Assembly: GCA_964390945.1 (NCBI GenBank)
Contig: CAYMIV010000016.1
Span: 1-20,269, forward strand
Origin: Damh-18 sp964390945
GTDB lineage: Bacteria > Patescibacteriota > Minisyncoccia > Phycocordibacterales > UBA918
DNA: 20,269 nt
Reading direction: 5' to 3'
How positions within the stretch are numbered: position 1 is the stretch's first letter; every line of letters begins with the position of its first letter. A program made the translations under genes and the position numbers. Positions 1 through 5,485 of this stretch are shown here, one piece after another. A model generated the notes under the pieces. It was not told where the DNA came from, searched no databases, and saw only the letters and a program-made list of their open reading frames with translations.

Positions 1-4
1 AGCC

Positions 5-26
5 GAACGAGCAGAAGTGCTCGTTC
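5..26. repeat. Perfect 9-bp hairpin
   Basis: GAACGAGCA (5-13) and TGCTCGTTC (18-26) are perfect reverse complements around a 4-base loop. There is no T-run on either side within view. It sits two bases from the next hairpin (28-69), so the pair may be a double terminator for the minus-strand tRNA-Trp unit or the tail of a plus-strand unit starting left of the window. Confidence 0.7.
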
Positions 27-27
27 T

Positions 28-69
28 AAAACAAAGGACCAAAAGCCCATGCTTTTGGTCCTTTGTTTT
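28..69 (-). terminator. Intrinsic terminator, probably for tRNA-Trp/miaA
   Basis: A perfect 19-bp inverted repeat (28-46 with 51-69) has a 4-base loop. Read on the minus strand it begins 8 bases after the 3' end of tRNA-Trp, and its stem ends in four U residues. Being symmetrical, it could also stop plus-strand transcription entering from the left. Confidence 0.75.
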
Positions 70-76
70 GCTGCTG

Positions 77-147
77 CGGGCCCACTCCGACTCGAACGGA
101 GGACGGCGGTTTTGGAGACCGCTGTTTTACCACTAAACTATAGGCCC
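77..147 (-). tRNA. trnW: tRNA-Trp (anticodon CCA)
   Basis: On the minus strand a complete 71-base cloverleaf is visible. The acceptor GGGCCTA pairs with TGGGCCC, the D-arm stem is GTTT/AAAC, the anticodon stem GCGGT/ACCGC holds the loop CTCCAAA, and the T-arm is CTCCG-TTCGAGT-CGGAG. Anticodon CCA reads UGG. The discriminator base is G and no 3' CCA is encoded, so CCA must be added by a nucleotidyltransferase. A36-A37-A38 in the loop makes this a predicted substrate of MiaA, encoded just upstream on the same strand. Confidence 0.97.
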
Positions 148-190
148 GTATTGTTTTGTTGCTGTATCGTACGTGAAGCAATTGTGAGAG

Positions 191-1066
191 TCAAACACCT
201 TGTTCAATGAAGTTTTTGACATCAGTGATGAGATTTTCAGCATTCTCTTTCGTGTACCAATGTATCTCTTTATCGCGCTTGAGCCAGGTCATTTGGCGTT
301 TTGCAAATTGCCGTATCTTTGTTTCAAGCTCCGCAAGCATGGTTTCTTTTGGAAGAATCCCGCGCAGGTAGCGGGAAATGTATCGATATTCAAGACCTAA
401 ATCTTCCATACGTTCATACGAGAGTCCTTCTCTGTGAAGGTTTTCAACTTCAGCAATCATTCCCGCGTCCAGGCGGGCATAAAGACGATTATGGATGCTT
501 TCGTGGAGCGCTGTTTTTTCAAGAATGAGTCCAATAATGAGCACATCGTACGGAAGCGTGCGAACGAGTCGTGGTACTTTTCCAAACGCACGTACAATTT
601 CAAGGGCACGTATAAGGCGGCGCTTATTCTTTGTGTCTATCGTTGCTGCCCGCTCAGGATCTTTCTGCGCGAGCTCTGAAGCAAGCGCTTCGTTAGAGGA
701 AGTCATCAATTCATTTCTCAATTCAGGGTCGGGGAGTGTCTCCGGAATGGACACGCGCCCCAGAAGAGCATCAACATAAAAAAATGTTCCACCGACAACG
801 ATGGGAAGACGATTACGCTCAACAATCTCATGAATTGCCGTCCGTCCATCCCGGACAAAATCACTCACCGTGTATCTGGTCGTTGGGTCTGCAATATCAA
901 TGAGGTGATGCGGAATGCCACGCATCTCATTTGGAGTCACTTTTCCTGTTCCAAGATTGAGTCCACAATACACCTGGCGAGAATCTGCAGAAATTATTTC
1001 ACCATTGAATTTTTTGGCGAGCTCGATAGAAAGGGAAGTCTTACCGACTGCGGTTGGTCCGACAAT
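191..1066 (-). CDS. miaA: tRNA dimethylallyltransferase (MiaA), 5' end lost in assembly gap
   Basis: MiaA transfers a dimethylallyl group from DMAPP to N6 of A37 in tRNAs that read UNN codons. The readable part begins with the P-loop IVGPTAVGKT, followed by ADSRQVYCGLNLGTGK (the substrate-tRNA and DMAPP region), HHLIDI, VVGGTFFYVDALL and KNKRRLIRALEI, in the usual family order. It ends with TGA at 191-193. The N-terminus, normally only about 5-10 residues before the P-loop, lies in the 100-N gap, so the start cannot be placed. The only in-frame start to the right of the gap is a TTG at 1169-1171 that would read through the Ns and is not credible. A TATAAA -10 box (1195-1200, minus) may be its promoter. 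tRNA-Trp follows 43 bases downstream on the same strand. Confidence 0.95.
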   Translation of the reverse strand: MVGPTAVGKTSLSIELAKKFNGEIISADSRQVYCGLNLGTGKVTPNEMRGIPHHLIDIADPTTRYTVSDFVRDGRTAIHEIVERNRLPIVVGGTFFYVDALLGRVSIPETLPDPELRNELMTSSNEALASELAQKDPERAATIDTKNKRRLIRALEIVRAFGKVPRLVRTLPYDVLIIGLILEKTALHESIHNRLYARLDAGMIAEVENLHREGLSYERMEDLGLEYRYISRYLRGILPKETMLAELETKIRQFAKRQMTWLKRDKEIHWYTKENAENLITDVKNFIEQGV

Positions 1067-1166
1067 NNNNNNNNNNNNNNNNNNNNNNNNNNNNNNNNNN
1101 NNNNNNNNNNNNNNNNNNNNNNNNNNNNNNNNNNNNNNNNNNNNNNNNNNNNNNNNNNNNNNNNNN
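1067..1166. other. Assembly gap of 100 N
   Basis: Exactly 100 N residues interrupt the 5' end of miaA. A round 100 is usually a scaffolding placeholder, so the true distance, and every coordinate offset across it, is uncertain. Confidence 0.99.
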
Positions 1167-1194
1167 ATCAAAACCCCACGATGAGTGTACTCAT

Positions 1195-1200
1195 TTTATA
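1195..1200 (-). promoter_or_regulatory. Possible miaA -10 box
   Basis: TATAAA on the minus strand lies just before the gap. It is followed by ATGAGT-GT-ACTCAT (1181-1194), a short inverted repeat near the expected transcription start. No convincing -35 is seen. Confidence 0.4.
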
Positions 1201-1227
1201 CTCTCCCATCAAATTCAAACGAAATTT

Positions 1228-1286
1228 AAAAAAAACAAAAGCCTCGCAACCAGACAAAGACACGAGACTTTTGTCTGATGCAAGGC
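1228..1286 (-). terminator. Intrinsic terminator of the 236-residue gene
   Basis: Read on the minus strand, a long imperfect stem (1241-1286) begins immediately after the stop codon at 1288-1290. It is followed by a T-rich run (1228-1240, TTTTGTTTTTTTT). This is the clearest minus-strand intrinsic terminator in the window and separates this gene from miaA. Confidence 0.88.
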
Positions 1287-1287
1287 G

Positions 1288-1998
1288 TTATTTTTTCTTA
1301 GCAATAAAACGGAATTCGAGCACATCGCTGTTACGCGTGGCGTCGCTGCGCTTCAGCATGACTTCTTGATGTCCGATCAGTGCCCCCGACTCGTCGACGA
1401 CCTCGATGAGTCGCGTGTAGTACGGCGTATCGTAGCAGTCCCCGAATGCGAGAATTTGCTTCGCTTCGTACGCTGTGTTGACCCGCCTCTTGTACTCATC
1501 TTTGATGTCTTCGAATACGCCACTGATGCCGATTCCGAGATTCCTTGTTTTGTATGAGGTATACGTCAGCGCCTCGACCGTTGTCGCATACACCCAGTAG
1601 CGAAATTCGTCCACCCAATCACCCTGCGCGACCATGAGTTGCGGAACGCGCTGGATTAGTCGTGTGATGGCGTAGTTGAGCTCGCCGAGGAATGCCCCCT
1701 CGTAATTGTATACCGCCCCGACTTCAAGTATCTTCCGAGCGAGATTCGTTTCTGCGTCGGAAACACAACCTATCGCAGAATAAGGAGCGCTCAAGCCGAA
1801 AAACCAAAGTATCCTGCGGTACACCAAGTCAGTACGAAGAAATCGAGCTATTTTGAGGAACGTTGACCGATACACCCTGATGAGTGACAGGTTGTTGGTC
1901 ACTCTCGCAACCACGTCAGCGGCAAGTTGTTCCACCGCCGCATCGAGCACTTCACGGTCGATGGATTTGTCATCCTTTTTACCCGGTACGTAGGGCAT
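1288..1998 (-). CDS. Conserved-looking protein of unknown function, 236 residues
   Basis: I do not recognise a named family. There is no signal peptide, but a hydrophobic patch (RILWFFGLSAPYSAIGCVS, about residues 61-79) lies near the middle of a helix-rich N-terminal half. Other segments look structured: YNYEGAFLGELNYAITRLIQRVPQ, FEDIKDEYKRRVNTAYEAKQIL, and a C-terminal strand region with EVMLKRSD. The protein reads as soluble and globular. The start is well supported by a GGGAGG Shine-Dalgarno (2005-2010) six to seven bases before ATG, which is unusual in this window. tRNA-Leu lies upstream on the same strand, and a terminator follows directly. From general familiarity I think similar proteins occur in Parcubacteria, but I cannot verify that here. 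Confidence 0.85.
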   Translation of the reverse strand: MPYVPGKKDDKSIDREVLDAAVEQLAADVVARVTNNLSLIRVYRSTFLKIARFLRTDLVYRRILWFFGLSAPYSAIGCVSDAETNLARKILEVGAVYNYEGAFLGELNYAITRLIQRVPQLMVAQGDWVDEFRYWVYATTVEALTYTSYKTRNLGIGISGVFEDIKDEYKRRVNTAYEAKQILAFGDCYDTPYYTRLIEVVDESGALIGHQEVMLKRSDATRNSDVLEFRFIAKKK

Positions 1999-2004
1999 GC
2001 GGTA

Positions 2005-2010
2005 CCTCCC
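2005..2010 (-). promoter_or_regulatory. Shine-Dalgarno GGGAGG
   Basis: GGGAGG on the minus strand lies seven bases before the ATG at 1998. It fixes the start of the 236-residue gene and is one of only two strong Shine-Dalgarno sites in the window. Confidence 0.8.
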
Positions 2011-2120
2011 GTTTCAAGTAACAGAGCCATAAGCACCATAGCAAGTCACGGTGTCTTGGTCAATTTAGACCGCGCAGCCAATTTCTTCTACATGGTGCCG
2101 AATATGATTTCTCACAAGGA

Positions 2121-2209
2121 TGGTGCCGCGGGTGAGACTTGAACTCACATGACCTTTTACAGTCGGGGGATTTTGAGTCCCCTGCGTCTACCGATTTCGC
2201 CACCGCGGC
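2121..2209 (-). tRNA. trnL: tRNA-Leu (anticodon CAA), CCA encoded
   Basis: This is a class II tRNA on the minus strand. The acceptor is GCCGCGG/CCGCGGC, the anticodon stem GGGGA/TCCCC holds the loop CTCAAAA, the long variable arm has stem GACT/GGTC, and the T-arm is GTGAG-TTCAAGT-CTCAC. Discriminator A is followed by an encoded CCA (2121-2123), unlike tRNA-Trp. A36-A37-A38 makes it a predicted MiaA substrate. Confidence 0.97.
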
Positions 2210-2271
2210 ACCATCCCTACGATTTTTGCTTATCCCACTGAATCCTGTTTTCGTACCTGGAATCAGATAGG

Positions 2272-2280
2272 AGTGTAGCA
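2272..2280 (-). promoter_or_regulatory. Extended -10 promoter for tRNA-Leu
   Basis: TGCTACACT on the minus strand is an extended -10 (TGn plus hexamer). It predicts transcription from about 2265, roughly 55 bases before tRNA-Leu. It diverges from the parB promoter 45 bases away. No good -35 is seen. Confidence 0.55.
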
Positions 2281-2321
2281 AATTTGGAGTCTCTATGCAC
2301 AGGTCTCCGTATGAATGCGTA

Positions 2322-2330
2322 TGCTACAAT
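2322..2330 (+). promoter_or_regulatory. Extended -10 promoter of parB
   Basis: TGCTACAAT is an extended -10 ending nine bases before the ATG at 2340. Transcription would begin at or within two or three bases of the start codon, so parB is predicted to be leaderless. Confidence 0.7.
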
Positions 2331-2339
2331 ACGTGCATT

Positions 2340-3596
2340 ATGGCGTACGAGAGTAACTCGATTTTTTGGATTGAGGTTGAGAAAATAGTGCCGAACCCGT
2401 ACCAACCGCGGCGTGAATTTGATGCGGCGAAACTTCGAGAACTTTCCGAATCAATTCGGATGTATGGAGTGCTACAGCCGCTCGTTGTAACGCGAAAGGA
2501 AATTGCGCGCGAAGACGGTTCATATACGAGTGTGTACGAACTCATTGCCGGGGAACGCCGCCTTCGCGCTTCAAAACTCGCCGGACTCACCCAGGTTCCC
2601 GTCATCATACGCTCCGGTGAAGAAACGGAACTCATGAAACTCGAGCTCGCCATCATCGAGAATCTTCAGCGTGAAGATTTGAATGCCGTTGATCGCGCAC
2701 TCGCGTTCCGTCAGCTTTCCGACCACTTCGGACTTTCACACCAACAGGTGGCTGAAAAGGTCGGCAGAAGTCGCGAGTATGTCTCAAACACCATCAGACT
2801 TCTCCAACTTCCCGAAACCATTTTGAGTGCACTTCGCGTCAACGATATCTCCGATGGTCACGCGCGCACGCTCCTCATGCTCAATGAGCGGCCGGAGGAG
2901 CAAGATATTGTCTTTCGAGAGATTCTCCTCAAAAAACTTTCCGTTCGAGAAGTTGAGCGTATCGCACGAAAGATTGCGACCGAAAAAGTGCGACGGAAGG
3001 ATTGGAAAGACACCGACCCCGAACTCATTGCTATTGAACGAAAGTTTACCGAAACATTGGGAACGCGGGTGCAGATTCTCAAAACCGAATACGGAGGCCG
3101 TCTCACCATTGATTATTTTTCTCAGGAAGATCTCCAAAAACTACTTGACTTGGTCAATGACGGCGGGGTGCATGTGGGGCCTTCGCATACAATTCCCGCA
3201 GATACGGACACCTCACTTACCTCGATTGCCGCGGCAACTCCTCTTGAGCCGGTTTTGACGCCCTCAATTTCCGATGCCACGCTTTCCGCATCAGGACCAG
3301 AACCGCTCAATGAATCAAAGGACGGAGATGAGATGTTTACGCGCCACGACTCACTTGAGGCGCCGGAACCAACGTTCGAAGAATCTGCCGAAAACGCACC
3401 GAGTGTACAGAATGTACCAGAATCTGTTTCTCCAACCGCCACACCCTCGTGGGGAAGCCAGGCGGCTGAAAACATGCCACAAAACAATGCGCTATCGGAA
3501 TCAGCACCCCAATTACCTTCCGAACCTACTTCGCCTAAAAATATTCCAGAATCCGAAGACCCCGACCTCTATTCAGTGAAAAATTTTACGCTTTAG
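2340..3596 (+). CDS. parB: ParB/Spo0J-family chromosome partitioning protein
   Basis: ParB is a CTPase clamp that binds parS sites and loads onto the chromosome to drive segregation with ParA. The N-terminal domain has NPYQPRREF (19-27), the CTP-binding box GERRLRA (71-77) and ENLQR (107-111). A helix-turn-helix domain (about 125-165, HFGLSHQQVAEKVGRSREYVSN) follows. From about residue 275 to 418 the protein is a low-complexity tail rich in Pro, Ser, Glu and Thr, with no recognisable C-terminal dimerisation domain. I chose the ATG at 2340 because the extended -10 ends nine bases upstream; the longer frame from 2295 would lie upstream of transcription. No parA is adjacent. Its TAG stop overlaps the TAA of rel on the other strand. 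Confidence 0.95.
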   Translation: MAYESNSIFWIEVEKIVPNPYQPRREFDAAKLRELSESIRMYGVLQPLVVTRKEIAREDGSYTSVYELIAGERRLRASKLAGLTQVPVIIRSGEETELMKLELAIIENLQREDLNAVDRALAFRQLSDHFGLSHQQVAEKVGRSREYVSNTIRLLQLPETILSALRVNDISDGHARTLLMLNERPEEQDIVFREILLKKLSVREVERIARKIATEKVRRKDWKDTDPELIAIERKFTETLGTRVQILKTEYGGRLTIDYFSQEDLQKLLDLVNDGGVHVGPSHTIPADTDTSLTSIAAATPLEPVLTPSISDATLSASGPEPLNESKDGDEMFTRHDSLEAPEPTFEESAENAPSVQNVPESVSPTATPSWGSQAAENMPQNNALSESAPQLPSEPTSPKNIPESEDPDLYSVKNFTL

Positions 3597-5170
3597 GATT
3601 GCTTCTTCTTTTTCGGACCTTCTTCTGATGACATGCCGAGTGCGGAGCGAATATGCCGCCGCGCGAGCGATGTCTTCGTGAATTCAAGCCACTTATGCGT
3701 CGGTCGGTTTGATTTTCCTGTGATGATTTCAACGATGTCACCGTTTCCAAGCTCCGTATCAAGTCCAACCAGTTTCCCGTTCACCTTTGCTCCCGATGTG
3801 TGATCCCCGATATCCGAGTGAATAGCATATGCGAAATCTATCGGCGAAGCCCCTACGGGGAGATCAACCACATCGCCTTCTGGCGTAAACACGAAGATTC
3901 GATACGAGAAAAAATCATTGCGAAGACCATCATTGAACTCACGCTCCGAACCCTCTGTTGTTTTGTGCGATTCAGCGACTTCCTTAATCCAGAGCGGAAT
4001 TTTCGCCTTATGGTTCCGTTCTGTGATAAGTTTTTGCTCATTTTCCGTGTGGGTATGTGACTTCCAGGAAAATGGTCGGAACAGGGAAGGTACGAGTGAT
4101 GAAAACCACGATTTTGTCATTTGTACATTCTTGCCCTGCTGAATTTCCTTATAAATCATGTGTGACGCGATACCGAATTCCGCTTCTCTGTTCATTGAGT
4201 CGGTTCGAATTTGAACCTCGAGAATGGTTCGTGACGGAGTTATGACGGTCGTGTGGAGCGAACGATAACCGTTCGGTTTTGGAAATGCGATGTAGTCTTT
4301 CATGCGCTTTGGCATTGGACGCCACAGGTCATGCACGATACCGAGAACGCGATAGCATGTTTCGACGTCAGGAACGACGATGCGAATGGCGAGATAGTCA
4401 TAGACCGCCCCCATGTCCCAATCGCGCCGTTTCAGTTTTTGAAACAAACTATACACGCCCTTCACGCGGCTATACGTATGAAAATCGCGGAGCCCTGATT
4501 CAACTAACTTCTTTTGAAGCGATTTGCGCGCCTTCTCGAGCTCATCGGTGCTTTTCTTTGCAATGGGTTTTGAAAGCCCAATGACACGGTCGTATTCATC
4601 TGGAAATACATAGGGAAACGCAAGGACCTCAAGTTCCTTTCTTATTTTTCCCATACCGAGGCGATGCGCGACAGGTACGTATATTTCGAGTGTTTCTCTC
4701 GCTATGCGCTGTTGCTTTTCCTTCGGAACGAATTCGAGCGTCTGCATGTTGTGGAGACGGTCAACGAGCTTGATTATGAGTACACGGATATCACGGCTCG
4801 TCGCGACAAAGAGTTTTCGAAGACTCTCGTTGTGCCGGTCACTTCCGTAGTAACGGACCGAACCGAGTTTCGTGACTCCCTCGACAAGAAAAAGCACCTC
4901 CTCGCCAAATTTTTGTTTTACGTCTTCTGCGGTACGTTCGGTATCCTCAATGCTGTCATGGAGGAGTCCCGCCGCGACGGTACGCGTCCCCATACCCATT
5001 TCGGCGAGCATTGCGGCAACGGAAACAAGGTGCGTGATAAATGGCTTTCCCGAATAGCGGACATGGCCTTCGTGTGCGGCCTTCGCAAATTCGTACGCGT
5101 CGGTAATGAGTTGCGTATCGGCAGTTGTCGGGGAATTTAAGTGTTTAAGTATTGTGTCGACGTCGGACAT
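3593..5170 (-). CDS. rel: Short bifunctional (p)ppGpp synthetase/hydrolase (Rel/SpoT type)
   Basis: This enzyme makes and degrades (p)ppGpp, the stringent-response alarmone. The order is an HD hydrolase domain (about 20-170; H47, H71-D72, E75-D76), a synthetase domain (about 225-345; YSRVKGVYSLFQKLKRR, YDYLAIRIVV, and LEVQIRTDSMNREAEFGIASH), and a TGS domain (about 420-485). The motif RMKD (289-292) matches the RxKD signature of bifunctional Rel enzymes, not the ExDD of RelA. It stops at residue 525, about 40 residues after TGS; the helical, zinc-finger and ACT domains of the usual 700-750-residue Rel are absent, so ribosome-dependent control should differ. The ATG is leaderless by prediction: TACAAT lies six bases before it. 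The stop codon overlaps that of parB by four bases. Confidence 0.95.
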   Translation of the reverse strand: MSDVDTILKHLNSPTTADTQLITDAYEFAKAAHEGHVRYSGKPFITHLVSVAAMLAEMGMGTRTVAAGLLHDSIEDTERTAEDVKQKFGEEVLFLVEGVTKLGSVRYYGSDRHNESLRKLFVATSRDIRVLIIKLVDRLHNMQTLEFVPKEKQQRIARETLEIYVPVAHRLGMGKIRKELEVLAFPYVFPDEYDRVIGLSKPIAKKSTDELEKARKSLQKKLVESGLRDFHTYSRVKGVYSLFQKLKRRDWDMGAVYDYLAIRIVVPDVETCYRVLGIVHDLWRPMPKRMKDYIAFPKPNGYRSLHTTVITPSRTILEVQIRTDSMNREAEFGIASHMIYKEIQQGKNVQMTKSWFSSLVPSLFRPFSWKSHTHTENEQKLITERNHKAKIPLWIKEVAESHKTTEGSEREFNDGLRNDFFSYRIFVFTPEGDVVDLPVGASPIDFAYAIHSDIGDHTSGAKVNGKLVGLDTELGNGDIVEIITGKSNRPTHKWLEFTKTSLARRHIRSALGMSSEEGPKKKKQS

Positions 5171-5176
5171 TTTATG

Positions 5177-5204
5177 ATTGTACCCCAGAGTTGTATGATG
5201 ACAA
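5177..5204 (-). promoter_or_regulatory. rel promoter, leaderless geometry
   Basis: On the minus strand, TTGTCA (5199-5204), a 16-base spacer and TACAAT (5177-5182) lie six bases before the rel ATG. The expected transcription start coincides with the start codon. Confidence 0.7.
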
Positions 5205-5247
5205 AAATTATATCTAGATAGTCAGACATCATACCCCCAACAATCAA

Positions 5248-5277
5248 TATGACAGAAGGGTACTTTTTTGCTACGAT
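5248..5277 (+). promoter_or_regulatory. Plus-strand promoter of candidate RNA
   Basis: ATGACA (5248-5253), an 18-base spacer and TACGAT (5272-5277) preceded by TGC give an extended -10 promoter. The predicted start is near 5284. No protein gene follows on this strand before the terminator. Confidence 0.5.
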
Positions 5278-5283
5278 TGCGCT

Positions 5284-5482
5284 GCGTTGGGCTTCGGTCA
5301 ATGTCTAACGCTGGAATGCCGCCATGGAGGTGTCCCGTTAAGTCTTTTGTGGCTGCGCGTTTGGCCTATGAATCAAACCCGGGCCGCTTCACGTGTCCTC
5401 TTCGATACGTCGGAGAAGGCGGAACGACACGACCGTAACCCTTTCCGCTGGACACAGCCGTGTGCGTCAACACGGCTTTTTT
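5284..5482 (+). ncRNA. Candidate small structured RNA, about 200 nt
   Basis: The 315-base stretch between rel and topA has no credible protein gene but has a promoter and an intrinsic terminator facing the same way. The span between them is GC-rich and self-complementary: GCGTT/AACGC (5284-5288 with 5307-5311, enclosing a UUCG hairpin), GTGTCC/GGACAC (5330-5335 with 5450-5455), GTTA/TAAC (5337-5340 with 5436-5439), GTTTG/CAAAC (5359-5363 with 5374-5378), and CGTGTC/GACACG (5392-5397 with 5426-5431) capped by a stem with a UACG loop. These are mutually compatible as a branched fold. I find no signature of tmRNA, RNase P RNA or SRP RNA. Its length is similar to 6S RNA, but I do not see a clear 6S rod. 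The family is unknown, and the start is from the promoter prediction only. Confidence 0.5.
5456..5482 (+). terminator. Intrinsic terminator of candidate RNA
   Basis: AGCCGTGT (5456-5463) pairs with ACACGGCT (5470-5477) around a 6-base loop. A run of six T (5477-5482) follows on the plus strand only, which shows that transcription arrives from the left. topA, on the minus strand, ends four bases further on. Confidence 0.88.
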
Positions 5483-5485
5483 AAT

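Noticed and set aside
1169..1171. TTG start for miaA to the right of the gap
   Set aside because: It would translate through 100 N residues; the gap length is probably a placeholder and the real start is inside it.
5284..5482. tmRNA, RNase P RNA or SRP RNA
   Set aside because: No tRNA-like end, no GAGGAAAGUCC-type core and no GGAAGGAAGCAG-type motif are present on either strand.
5287..5484. Small plus-strand ORF in the rel-topA spacer
   Set aside because: It has no Shine-Dalgarno, is compositionally odd, and runs into the terminator hairpin; RNA structure explains the region better.
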